Position numbers and translations under genes: made by a program. 5,923 nucleotides of DNA, from the NCBI GenBank assembly GCA_937873665.1, contig CALMYW010000497.1, forward strand, positions 1 through 5,923, in the 5' to 3' direction. This document shows, piece by piece, positions 1 through 5,923 of the stretch. Source of the stretch: an uncultured Sphingorhabdus sp. (lineage in GTDB: Bacteria > Pseudomonadota > Alphaproteobacteria > Sphingomonadales > Sphingomonadaceae). The stretch's first letter is position 1. The number at the start of each line of letters is the position of its first letter. Below the pieces are notes generated by a model. That model saw only the letters and a list, made by a program, of their open reading frames with translations. It had not been told where the DNA came from and searched no databases.

Positions 1-795
1 GAATCGGCGGCAGGATCGGATGTCGCCAATCTGAGTTGCCGGGCCGTAAGGGTAGCGGACGGGTGGGAGATTACCGGCACCAAATATTGGTGCACCTTTG
101 CCGATGGAGCGGACTTCCTCGTCGTCTTCGCCAGGACCGACCCCCAGATCGATCCCACAGCGCGTCACAAAGGCATTTCCGCGTTCATTCTGAACAAACC
201 GCGCGGCGCGCTGCCCGAAGGCGTCATGGGCAGCCCGATACCCAAGATCGGCTATCACGGTTGGACAACCTGGGAGCTTGCCTTCGACGGCTGCCGCGTT
301 CCCGCCGAAAGCCTCGTCGGTGAGGAGGGAAAGGGTTTCTACCACATCACCTCCTTCCTTGAACTGGCCCGAGCGCATACAGCGGCGCGCTCGATAGGCC
401 TCGCTCGCGGCGCCCTCGAAGATGCGCTCGCCTACGCGTCCGAGCGCGCCCAGTTTGGCCAGCCGATAGGCGACTTCCAGGCTATCAGGTTCAAGATCGC
501 TGACATGGCCACTCAGATCGCGGCCGCGCGAAGTCTCATGTATGATGTGTGCGACCGGATCGACAAGGGTGGTCGCTGCGACCTGGAATCCTCGATGGTC
601 AAGTTGTTCGCCAGTGAAATGTCGGAAAGAGTGACCTCGGAGGCGCTCCAGATTCATGGCGGCGCCGGCTATACCACCCACTTCGCGGTCGAGAGATACT
701 GGCGTGATGCCCGGCTGACAAAAATCTTCGAAGGCACGTCGGAGATCCAAAAGAGGATTATATCAGATTCGTTGATGGGAAAGGTACGGTCGTGA
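1..795 (+). CDS. Acyl-CoA dehydrogenase, C-terminal part (5' end cut by window edge)
   Basis: A flavoenzyme that oxidises an acyl-CoA to the 2,3-enoyl-CoA, passing electrons from FAD to an electron-transfer flavoprotein in the cytoplasm. The visible 264 residues begin inside the middle beta domain at ESAAGSDVANL, the family's E-x-x-A-G-S-D motif. They continue through the helical C-terminal domain with RAQFGQPIGDFQ (about bases 445-480) and the flavin-contact motif LQIHGGAGY (about 646-672). Near the end comes IFEGTSEIQ, whose Glu (codon 730-732) matches the catalytic base of medium-chain type enzymes. Compared with the usual 380-400 residues, roughly 120 N-terminal residues lie off the left edge. 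The stop overlaps the start of the next gene, implying one transcript and translational coupling. The domain assignment is firm; chain length or ring substrate is not resolvable. The ATG at 226 is an internal Met, not a start. Confidence 0.95.
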   Translation, partial: ESAAGSDVANLSCRAVRVADGWEITGTKYWCTFADGADFLVVFARTDPQIDPTARHKGISAFILNKPRGALPEGVMGSPIPKIGYHGWTTWELAFDGCRVPAESLVGEEGKGFYHITSFLELARAHTAARSIGLARGALEDALAYASERAQFGQPIGDFQAIRFKIADMATQIAAARSLMYDVCDRIDKGGRCDLESSMVKLFASEMSERVTSEALQIHGGAGYTTHFAVERYWRDARLTKIFEGTSEIQKRIISDSLMGKVRS

Positions 796-2078
796 GCGGT
801 GCGGACCTAGCGGCCGCAGAGGCCATGTCGGTTCATCGTTCGGGGCTGACCGAGCAGGTTGCGGCGTTTGTGGCGGATCCGGATGGCATCATTCCGGAAG
901 AAACGCTCGATACGGCGCGATGCTCGCTTTTCGACTGGTTCGCTGTGTTGCACGCGGGGGCGACCGAGCCTGTTGGCGATGTCGTTCGTGCGCTGACCGT
1001 TCATGAACGGTCGGAAGGCAAGAGCCTTGCGATGGGCCTGCCCGGCGCATGGTCGGCCCGGGCGGCGGCCTATGTGAACGGCGCGGTGTCTCATGCTCTC
1101 GACTATGACGACACCCACTTCGATATGCTTGGTCACCCAACAGTCGCCGTGCTTCCGGCGGTCATTGCAGTGGCGCAGGAGCGCGGCGTCAGTGGTGGTG
1201 ACCTGCTCCGGGCGTTTGCGATCGGCGCTGAAACGGCCTGTCGCCTGGGCAAGCAATTCGGCCGGGTGCATTATGCAGCCGGTTTTCACGTCACAGCCAC
1301 TGCCGGCATTTTTGGAGCAACCGCTGGTGTCGGCCATCTGCTCGGCCTCGGTCGCGAGCGCCTGTCGCACGCTCTGGGCTTTGCGGCGACGCGTTCCTCC
1401 GGACTGCGCTCGCAATTCGGCACCATGGGCAAGCCGCTTCACGCTGGGATGGCTGCAGCCGGTGGAATCGAGGCGGCATGTCTGGCGGAATTCGGTCTGA
1501 TATCGCGGCCTGAAGGTCTGGAATGTGTCGAGGGCTTTTGCGCAACCCACGGCACGGCCGCAGTCGGAAGCGAGACCGGTTTCGCGCCGGACGATGCATT
1601 CCTGTTTCAGAATGTCCAATACAAGTTCCACGCCTGCTGTCACGGCACCCACGGCCCCCTGGAGGCCGTACTCGCGGTCCGCGACCAGATCGAAGGACAG
1701 CCCGACACGATCGCGAGGGTCGCCATGTCGGTGCATCCGCAATGGGAGAATGTATGCTGCATTGCGGAGCCGGCGACCGCACTCGAACTGAAGTTCAGCC
1801 TGGCGACCGTCATCGCCCTCGCTCTCAAGGGCATCGATACCTCGTCACCTGCAACGTTCACGGCAGAGCTGTGCGGCAGGCGGGACGTGCGCGATCTGGC
1901 GCGGAGGGGGTCGATCCGTTTCGATTCCGAAATGTCCGATACGGTCACGTTTGCGACGATCGAGATGGCCGATGGCCGGCAAATCCAGACCAGCCACGAC
2001 CTCTTGCGTCCTGTTGCGCAGGCGTTGGTGGCGACAAAGCTTAGACGGAAAGCTGCGGCACTGATCGGGCAACGTTAG
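792..2078 (+). CDS. MmgE/PrpD family protein (2-methylcitrate dehydratase-like), interrupted near its C-terminus by an in-frame TAG
   Basis: A cytoplasmic enzyme of the family that includes 2-methylcitrate dehydratase (PrpD), cis-aconitate decarboxylase (Irg1/ACOD1) and iminodisuccinate epimerase. Family landmarks in order are DYDDTH (104-109) with GHPT (114-117), GFHVTATAG (164-172, His166), MGKPLHAG (212-219, Lys214) and a His/Cys-rich YKFHACCHGTHG (277-288). From memory, His115, His166, Lys214 and His284 align with Irg1 active-site residues His103, His159, Lys207 and His277, so catalysis looks intact; the substrate is unknown. The GTG start is chosen because it overlaps the upstream stop (GTGA) and has a GGGAAAGG stretch about six bases ahead. 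An in-frame ATG at 825 is the alternative, but its AGAGG lies only two bases away. The 428 residues are short for a family of about 450-470, and the missing tail is found in frame beyond the TAG. A sequencing error, a real nonsense mutation or amber read-through would all fit. Confidence 0.9.
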   Translation: MSGADLAAAEAMSVHRSGLTEQVAAFVADPDGIIPEETLDTARCSLFDWFAVLHAGATEPVGDVVRALTVHERSEGKSLAMGLPGAWSARAAAYVNGAVSHALDYDDTHFDMLGHPTVAVLPAVIAVAQERGVSGGDLLRAFAIGAETACRLGKQFGRVHYAAGFHVTATAGIFGATAGVGHLLGLGRERLSHALGFAATRSSGLRSQFGTMGKPLHAGMAAAGGIEAACLAEFGLISRPEGLECVEGFCATHGTAAVGSETGFAPDDAFLFQNVQYKFHACCHGTHGPLEAVLAVRDQIEGQPDTIARVAMSVHPQWENVCCIAEPATALELKFSLATVIALALKGIDTSSPATFTAELCGRRDVRDLARRGSIRFDSEMSDTVTFATIEMADGRQIQTSHDLLRPVAQALVATKLRRKAAALIGQR

Positions 2079-2183
2079 GCTGATGACTTGTGGGCCTTCG
2101 TCAGCGGCATTCATGAGCTGGATGGTCCGGAACTCGCGCTGCGATTGTCCGATATCTTCTCTGCCGTTGAAGCCCTTCAGTGA
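2079..2183 (+). other. In-frame continuation of the MmgE/PrpD gene beyond its TAG
   Basis: Directly after the TAG, the same frame stays open for 34 codons and ends at TGA 2181-2183. It reads ADDLWAFVSGIHELD followed by an amphipathic stretch (ELALRLSDIFSAVEALQ). Before the stop is KLRRKAAALIGQR. Family members typically end with a helix of the pattern K-F-R-x-x-A-x-x-x-x-G-x-x-x-A-x-x-L and then an L-D segment. Replacing the TAG by one residue gives G-Q-R-X-A-D-D-L with correct spacing and a protein of 463 residues. About 21 of 34 codons end in G or C, consistent with a recently coding sequence. No start codon with a ribosome binding site serves this tail alone. Confidence 0.7.
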
Positions 2184-2198
2184 GATACGTAAGATATC
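2151..2198. repeat. 8-bp inverted repeat around the end of the MmgE/PrpD tail
   Basis: GATATCTT (2151-2158) and AAGATATC (2191-2198) are perfect reverse complements 32 bases apart. A small nested dyad, TGAAG-CC-CTTCA, sits at 2168-2179. If ribosomes stop at the TAG this stretch would be untranslated and free to fold. No T-run follows, so it is not a convincing intrinsic terminator. Half of it lies in what looks like former coding sequence, so chance is a real possibility. Confidence 0.25.
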
Positions 2199-2218
2199 AT
2201 TGCTGCCGTTCAGTCGGC

Positions 2219-2246
2219 TTGGCTATCGTGGCGGGCGGACTATAGC
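2219..2246 (+). promoter_or_regulatory. Weak sigma-70-like promoter candidate for the CoA ligase
   Basis: TTGGCT (2219-2224) and TATAGC (2241-2246) are 16 bases apart, each matching four of six consensus positions. A transcript from here would begin near 2252, leaving a leader of about 55 bases before the ligase ATG. The ligase may instead be read from the upstream dehydrogenase/MmgE-PrpD transcript, since no strong terminator lies between them. Confidence 0.25.
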
Positions 2247-2304
2247 ACGGTATGGGCGCGGACAGCTGAGGCAGCCATCCGTGCCATGAGGGTATCGAGG
2301 CACG
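2245..2304 (+). promoter_or_regulatory. Leader with mutually exclusive stems ahead of the CoA ligase
   Basis: Three segments can pair in two ways. GCACGG plus ATGG (2245-2250, 2252-2255) pairs with CCAT plus CCGTGC (2275-2284), giving ten pairs with one bulged T and a 19-base loop. CGTGCC (2280-2285) can instead pair with GGCACG (2299-2304), six perfect pairs with a 13-base loop, which covers the last two bases of the GAGG ribosome binding site (2297-2300). The arrangement resembles a translational switch, but six-base matches are common in GC-rich DNA and no ligand or protein target is suggested. Confidence 0.25.
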
Positions 2305-2307
2305 ATC

Positions 2308-3819
2308 ATGATCCCCTTTGCGGATGTTCCTGCATGGTTTGCTGCCCGCGCCGGCGCGAATGCTGTGGCGATAACCCTCAACGACGAGACTCTGACGTGG
2401 GGGCAACTCGACGAGCGCTCCACGCGTCGCGCGCACGCTCTCCAATCCCTCGGCGTAAAGCCTGGCGACTTCGTGGCGCTTTGCCTTCCGAACGGCTTCG
2501 AGTTTTTCGAGAGCAGTTTTGCGATCTGGAAAGCCGGTGCGAGTGTCGTCTTGATTCCAAGTCGGCCCTCTGAGCGCGAGGCCCGACATCTCTTGCAATT
2601 GTCGCGGCCGTCGGTCCTCATCGGAGGGCAGGCCGAGTGGTGCCAGTGGGGGCATTGGCGTCATTTGCCGGAAGGGGCCGACACGAGTTCGATGCCTGAC
2701 ACGATGCTGGCTATGCCAATCGCGCGTTTTTGGGCGGCCATCCCGAGCGGCGGGTCCACGGGCACGCCGAAGCTGATCGTCCAGCACATGATGGCGATTA
2801 CCGGACAGAATTATCGCGTTCCGCATGGCCTCAAGGCAGGACATGTGATGCTCAACCCTGGCTCACCCCTCTATCACACAGCTCCGTTTCTCTTCTCGCA
2901 TTCCGCACTGTTCTGCGGCGGGACCATCGTTCTGGCGCCTATGTTCGATGCGGAAAGCGTTCTGCAATTGGTCCAGAAACATGCGGTCAATTGGCTCTAT
3001 CTCGTGCCGACTATGATGCACCGAATCTGGCACCTGCCACCGGAAGTGCGGGAGGCATATGATCTGAGTAGCCTTGAAACTATCGTGCATACAGCCGCAC
3101 CAACCCCGCTCTGGCTGAAGCGGGCGTGGATAGACTGGCTCGGTCCTGATCGCGTCGTCGAAGGCTATGGTGGAACAGAGAATTTTGGGGGAACGTTCAT
3201 CGAGGGCCGGGAATGGATCCGCCATGAAGGGTCTGTCGGGCGAGTCGACGTTGAAAAAGTCAAGATTTTCGATGAGGCTGGCAACGCGGTCCCAACTGGC
3301 CAGATTGGCGAGATAAATTTCCTTGACGAAGATGCTTTATGTCCAAAGTCACATTGCATCGGCGGCAATAATAGACAATCCGTATTGGGCTGGAATAGTT
3401 TCGGGGATTTTGGTTACATCGATGAAGATGGTTATCTTTTCGTGGCTGATAGGCGTGAAGACCTGATAGTAAGAGGTGGAGTCAATATATATCCCGCGGA
3501 AGTCGAATCTGCGCTTTTGAAGAATTCGGATGTTTTGGGCTGTGTCGTCATCGGGCTTTCGAACGCCGATCTTGGGCAAAGTGTTCATGCGATCGTCCAA
3601 TTGCGTGACGGTATTGGTTTCAACCGTTTCGCTAACAGCGTGCACGAATGCCTTGGCGACCTGGCCGTCCACAAACGTCCCGCGACATATGAACTCACGA
3701 ACAGGCCTCTTCGCAACACCGCCGGGAAAGTAAGGCGCAGCCTTCTTCGCCAGGAACGCGATGCGGCAGCGGCCGCGGGAGCTCCGGTCGGCCGCGCGCT
3801 CTCCGAGCGCGATATTTGA
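2308..3819 (+). CDS. AMP-forming acyl-CoA ligase (adenylate-forming enzyme, BaiB-like group)
   Basis: Activates a carboxylic acid with ATP to an acyl-adenylate and transfers it to CoA, in the cytoplasm. The full set of ANL-superfamily motifs is present. These are the phosphate-binding loop SGGSTGTPK (147-155), the acyl-pocket stretch PLYHTAPF (187-194) and GYGGTE (286-291). Next come GDFGYIDEDGYLF with ribose-binding Asp367, DRREDLIVRGG with Arg382 at the domain hinge (381-391), and NTAGK with catalytic Lys474. Length (503) is normal. The ATG has GAGG seven bases upstream, and an in-frame stop at 2287-2289 with no start codon between rules out a longer form. The GWNSFGDFGY and YPAEVE context resembles bile-acid or steroid-side-chain CoA ligases; this is recognition by eye and does not fix the substrate. 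The segment around residues 332-411 is clearly poorer in G+C than the rest. It lies downstream of the MmgE/PrpD gene on the same strand and probably serves the same pathway. Confidence 0.93.
   Translation: MIPFADVPAWFAARAGANAVAITLNDETLTWGQLDERSTRRAHALQSLGVKPGDFVALCLPNGFEFFESSFAIWKAGASVVLIPSRPSEREARHLLQLSRPSVLIGGQAEWCQWGHWRHLPEGADTSSMPDTMLAMPIARFWAAIPSGGSTGTPKLIVQHMMAITGQNYRVPHGLKAGHVMLNPGSPLYHTAPFLFSHSALFCGGTIVLAPMFDAESVLQLVQKHAVNWLYLVPTMMHRIWHLPPEVREAYDLSSLETIVHTAAPTPLWLKRAWIDWLGPDRVVEGYGGTENFGGTFIEGREWIRHEGSVGRVDVEKVKIFDEAGNAVPTGQIGEINFLDEDALCPKSHCIGGNNRQSVLGWNSFGDFGYIDEDGYLFVADRREDLIVRGGVNIYPAEVESALLKNSDVLGCVVIGLSNADLGQSVHAIVQLRDGIGFNRFANSVHECLGDLAVHKRPATYELTNRPLRNTAGKVRRSLLRQERDAAAAAGAPVGRALSERDI
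3795..3817 (+). terminator. Candidate terminator hairpin over the ligase stop codon
   Basis: CGCGCTC (3795-3801) and GAGCGCG (3805-3811) form a perfect seven-pair GC-rich stem with a three-base loop, followed by ATATTT, which runs into the TGA stop. Stem and loop are ideal for an intrinsic terminator, but the T-tract is weak. The next gene has its own promoter candidate, so a transcript end here makes sense. Confidence 0.4.
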
Positions 3820-3891
3820 CGGGCAGATGCTGGCTGCCTGGGTGTCTTACCTTACGAGATACGAGGTAAGGGCGTAGGGCAATTCGCCCAT

Positions 3892-3912
3892 TTGTTCCGG
3901 TAATTGGGACAA
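3892..3912. promoter_or_regulatory. Distal dyad upstream of the receptor promoter (possible operator)
   Basis: TTGTTCC (3892-3898) and GGGACAA (3906-3912) are reverse complements except for one position, separated by seven bases. The half-site size and 21-bp span suit a dimeric repressor or activator. It sits about 40 bases ahead of the -35 element. As RNA it could also form a seven-pair stem with one G-U pair. No regulator family is recognised from the sequence. Confidence 0.3.
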
Positions 3913-3928
3913 GCAGCTCAATGGGGCG

Positions 3929-3951
3929 ATCGGGCCCAGTGTGGACCCGAT
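3929..3951. promoter_or_regulatory. Proximal dyad abutting the -35 element (possible operator)
   Basis: ATCGGG (3929-3934) and CCCGAT (3946-3951) are perfect reverse complements. After one mismatch the dyad continues with CC/GG, leaving a five-base centre AGTGT. The right half ends on the first base of the -35 hexamer, a position where a bound protein could block or recruit RNA polymerase. The centre AGTGT is also the reverse complement of ACACT at 3954-3958. Confidence 0.35.
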
Positions 3952-3979
3952 TGACACTCCACCAGCCTAGCGATAATGT
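3951..3979 (+). promoter_or_regulatory. Sigma-70-like promoter for the TonB-dependent receptor
   Basis: A perfect -35 TTGACA (3951-3956) is followed by GATAAT (3972-3977, five of six consensus bases) at a 15-base spacing, or by the poorer TAATGT (3974-3979) at the ideal 17. Transcription would begin near 3984, giving a leader of about 80 bases. The placement after the ligase hairpin and ahead of the receptor supports a separate transcription unit. Confidence 0.5.
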
Positions 3980-4065
3980 CCGGTCATAAGGAAAGACGAT
4001 TGGTCGACCGCGATTGCACGCGCGCCGGCCCATAACAGTCTATTGATCGGGGAGGATTAAAGCCA

Positions 4066-5923
4066 ATGGCTATGCGGATAATGAGTTGCGGTTCGAAGCG
4101 TCATCGGCTGCTTCTTTCGTCCGGCTTGATGGCTATTGTCAGTACATTGGGTGCTCAGCATGCTCTGGCACAGGAAATGTCTGCTGATCAGGTCGCGGTT
4201 GCGGGGGCGGGCTCGGTCGCGCAGGTTGAGGTTGCCCAGGAGCCGGTTGGGCAGGCGCAGCGAGATTCCAGCACTGCGATCGAAGACATCGTCGTGACCG
4301 CGCGTCGCCGCGAAGAGAATCTTCGTGACATCCCGATCTCCGCTCAGGCGTTGAGTTCGGAGACCATCGCAACCCGCGGTATCGTCGCGCTCGAACAGCT
4401 CTCGACCTACACTCCAAATTTCCGGCAGACCTCGGCGATCATTTCTCCGTATCGCGCAATGCGCGGCATCAGCTCCGGTTCGAACTTTTCGTTTGACCAG
4501 GCGGTAGGCGCATTCACGGACGGCGTTTATATCGGTCGGGCTCAGCTGGGGCGTATCCCCTTCTTCGACATCGAGCGCGTTGAGGTCCTTCGCGGTCCGC
4601 AGGTCATCCTGTTCGGTAACTCGACGACCGCCGGCGCCATTAGTTCGACCACGCGCCGTCCTGGTCACGAGTTCGAGGCCAATATCCGCGGATCCTATGA
4701 GTTCAACAACCAGGAGACCATTCTGGAGGGCGGTATCACCGTCCCGTTGAGCGAGAGATTCTCCGTCCGCGTGGCGGGTTATATGCAGCAGCTCGATCGC
4801 GGCTGGCTGCAGTCCAACTTCAACGGCACGCGGACGCAGGATCCGCGCATCGACACGTCCGCCTTTCGTGTCACGGCGGTCTGGAATGTGACCGACGATT
4901 TGACGGCCTCCATCCGTTACGAGCACGCGAACGTGCGTATCGACGGCGGCACGCAGCAGGCGGTGGCCAATCGCAACAACAATCCGCTGGTCGGCGAGAT
5001 CAACTTCGATGATTTCCGGACGGTCGGCAGCGGGCCGCCCTTGGGCATAGATAATCAGAACGGCATTCCGAATGATCTGATCCGGTTTCGTCCCGACATC
5101 GTCCTGGGTCGCATCGAATATCGCTTCGGAGACTTCACGCTTACATCGCAGACGGCACTTGTGGAGTTTGATTACTTCCAGACCGTCGAGTCTGATTGGA
5201 TCACGACGCCGTTCGCCCAGATCGTGCAGAACGAAGAATATCGTCAGTTTAGCCAGGAGTTGCGACTGGCGGGCACGATCGGTCGCCTCGATCTCCAGGT
5301 AGGTGGCTATTACCAGAGCGACAGCAAAGTCGGAGATTTCAGGTTCGACTTCAATTTTCCGGCCGTCGGTCTCACGTTGCCGGCGTTTGGACTGCGATCG
5401 ACTGCCGACTACGACACCGATAGCTGGTCCCTGTTCGCAGACGTCAACTATCGCCTGACTGACCGGCTGCGAATTGGCGTGGGTGCTCGTTACACCCGGA
5501 CCACGCGTGTCACGGATCAAACAAATCACGCATCAGTCATCGGGACGGGCGCGCGCAATACGGCGGTCGAAACGACGATTGCCGCTCCGGGGCGCACGAT
5601 CTTCAATCTCGTCGGCGGAACGCCTCACGACTATCTTGGGATTGAAGATTCGGAATCCCATTTCCAGCCTCAGGCGTTGGTGCAGTATAATTTCACCGAC
5701 GATGTGATGGGTTATTTCAGGTTCGTGCGCGGTGCGAAGGCGGGCGGCTACGATTGGCTCTATCGCGGCGCCGATCCCAGGGGCGGCATCTTCCTGCCTG
5801 AGACGGCGACGTCATACGAGGCGGGCATCAAGGGCTTGATATTCGATCGATCGCTCAGCTTCGAGATTCAGTTCTATCGCACCGAGTTCAGCAATCTCCA
5901 GGTCAGCGCATTTGACGGCGTCG
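4066..5923 (+). CDS. TonB-dependent outer-membrane receptor, 3' end cut by window edge
   Basis: A 22-strand barrel type transporter powered by TonB-ExbBD, importing a bound ligand into the periplasm. The frame is open for 619 codons to the right edge. A signal peptide has positive residues at 11-14, a hydrophobic core and ALA before a likely cut after residue 35. A Gln/Ala/Val-rich linker follows, too short for an STN signalling domain. Then come the TonB box IEDIVVTARRREEN (72-85) and the plug with DGVYIGR and FFDIERVEVLRGPQ (166-179). Barrel signatures are SQELRL (396-401), LFADVNYRLTDRLRIGVGARY (456-476, in two parts) and SYEAGIKG (583-590). Probably 150-200 residues are missing. The start at 4066 is chosen for GGAGG ten bases upstream; the ATG at 4072 would be 16 away. 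Next to CoA-ester catabolic genes, it likely takes up the pathway substrate; a siderophore receptor is the alternative. Confidence 0.93.
   Translation, partial: MAMRIMSCGSKRHRLLLSSGLMAIVSTLGAQHALAQEMSADQVAVAGAGSVAQVEVAQEPVGQAQRDSSTAIEDIVVTARRREENLRDIPISAQALSSETIATRGIVALEQLSTYTPNFRQTSAIISPYRAMRGISSGSNFSFDQAVGAFTDGVYIGRAQLGRIPFFDIERVEVLRGPQVILFGNSTTAGAISSTTRRPGHEFEANIRGSYEFNNQETILEGGITVPLSERFSVRVAGYMQQLDRGWLQSNFNGTRTQDPRIDTSAFRVTAVWNVTDDLTASIRYEHANVRIDGGTQQAVANRNNNPLVGEINFDDFRTVGSGPPLGIDNQNGIPNDLIRFRPDIVLGRIEYRFGDFTLTSQTALVEFDYFQTVESDWITTPFAQIVQNEEYRQFSQELRLAGTIGRLDLQVGGYYQSDSKVGDFRFDFNFPAVGLTLPAFGLRSTADYDTDSWSLFADVNYRLTDRLRIGVGARYTRTTRVTDQTNHASVIGTGARNTAVETTIAAPGRTIFNLVGGTPHDYLGIEDSESHFQPQALVQYNFTDDVMGYFRFVRGAKAGGYDWLYRGADPRGGIFLPETATSYEAGIKGLIFDRSLSFEIQFYRTEFSNLQVSAFDGV

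Larger units (their letters stand above)
3820..4065 (+). other. Non-coding, dyad-rich control region before the receptor gene
   Basis: No credible gene lies here; the longest + strand start-to-stop candidate noticed is 16 codons (from 3827). It holds a perfect stem CTTACCT/AGGTAAG (3846-3852, 3864-3870), a short GGGC/GCCC hairpin (3877-3889) followed by ATTTGTT, two longer dyads (3892-3912 and 3929-3951), a sigma-70-like promoter and a leader. The leader carries CGGTC/GACCG (3981-3985, 4006-4010) and the palindrome GGTCGACC (4002-4009). The receptor's ribosome binding site is GGAGG at 4051-4055. Confidence 0.6.

Noticed and set aside
807..1742. Minus-strand open frame of 311 codons
   Set aside because: It is antisense to the MmgE/PrpD gene, rich in Arg and His, and without domain signatures. 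The sense frame contains the conserved family residues.
2076..2078. TAG as a pyrrolysine codon
   Set aside because: Pyrrolysine use is not expected in an alphaproteobacterium of this kind, and no Pyl machinery is visible in the window. A plain nonsense change or read error is simpler.
2083..2289. Small + strand open frame of 68 codons between the MmgE/PrpD and ligase genes
   Set aside because: It overlaps the in-frame MmgE/PrpD tail in another frame, has no clear ribosome binding site, and its translation resembles no protein.
2197..2844. Minus-strand open frame of 215 codons
   Set aside because: It runs across the ligase start and the leader in antisense, with low-complexity composition and no motif. 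The sense ligase is complete and well supported.
3695..4033. Minus-strand open frame of 112 codons across the ligase end and intergenic region
   Set aside because: Arg/Pro-rich translation typical of antisense GC-rich DNA. It would run through the promoter and dyads upstream of the receptor and shows no domain.
4057..5529. Long open frame of 490 codons on the minus strand
   Set aside because: It lies wholly opposite the TonB-dependent receptor, whose + strand frame has clear signal peptide, TonB box, plug and barrel motifs. The antisense translation has no recognisable domain and is explained by codon bias of the true gene.
1..5923. CRISPR arrays, insertion sequences, tRNA or rRNA genes
   Set aside because: No regularly spaced repeats, transposase-like frame, terminal inverted repeats or RNA-gene signatures were found when reading both strands by eye.

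Overview
The window looks like GC-rich alphaproteobacterial DNA, most likely from a sphingomonad (Sphingomonadales). This is inferred from the TonB-dependent receptor style (TonB box of the IEDIVVTARRREEN type, GGAGG leader), the catabolic CoA-thioester genes next to it, and codon use. No rRNA, tRNA or marker gene is present to settle the taxonomy. All four genes read on the + strand.

Region 1 (1-795) is the C-terminal two thirds of an acyl-CoA dehydrogenase, cut by the left edge. Region 2 (792-2078) is an MmgE/PrpD-family protein that overlaps the dehydrogenase by four bases (GTGA). Its reading frame is closed by a TAG at 2076-2078, but the same frame stays open for another 34 codons to a TGA at 2181-2183. 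Those codons spell a plausible MmgE/PrpD C-terminus, so the gene appears to carry an in-frame amber codon. The true non-coding gap before the next gene is therefore only about 124 bp (2184-2307). It holds a weak promoter candidate and a set of mutually exclusive inverted repeats that reach the ribosome binding site. Region 3 (2308-3819) is a complete 503-residue acyl-CoA ligase with all adenylate-forming motifs, closed by a GC-rich hairpin over its stop codon. Region 4 (3820-4065) is a non-coding interval with several dyads and a consensus -35 element. Region 5 (4066 to the right edge) is a TonB-dependent outer-membrane receptor with signal peptide, TonB box, plug and most of the barrel, cut by the right edge.

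Taken together, this is a piece of a catabolic cluster. The receptor would import a scarce or poorly diffusing substrate, the ligase would make its CoA thioester, and the dehydrogenase would introduce an alpha,beta double bond. The MmgE/PrpD protein would carry out a dehydratase, decarboxylase or epimerase-like step. The substrate cannot be read from the sequence. The ligase resembles the bile-acid/steroid-type CoA ligase group (BaiB-like), but that is inference. Nothing here proves a wholly new system. The most interesting points are the amber codon in the MmgE/PrpD gene and the dyad-rich control region in front of the receptor.
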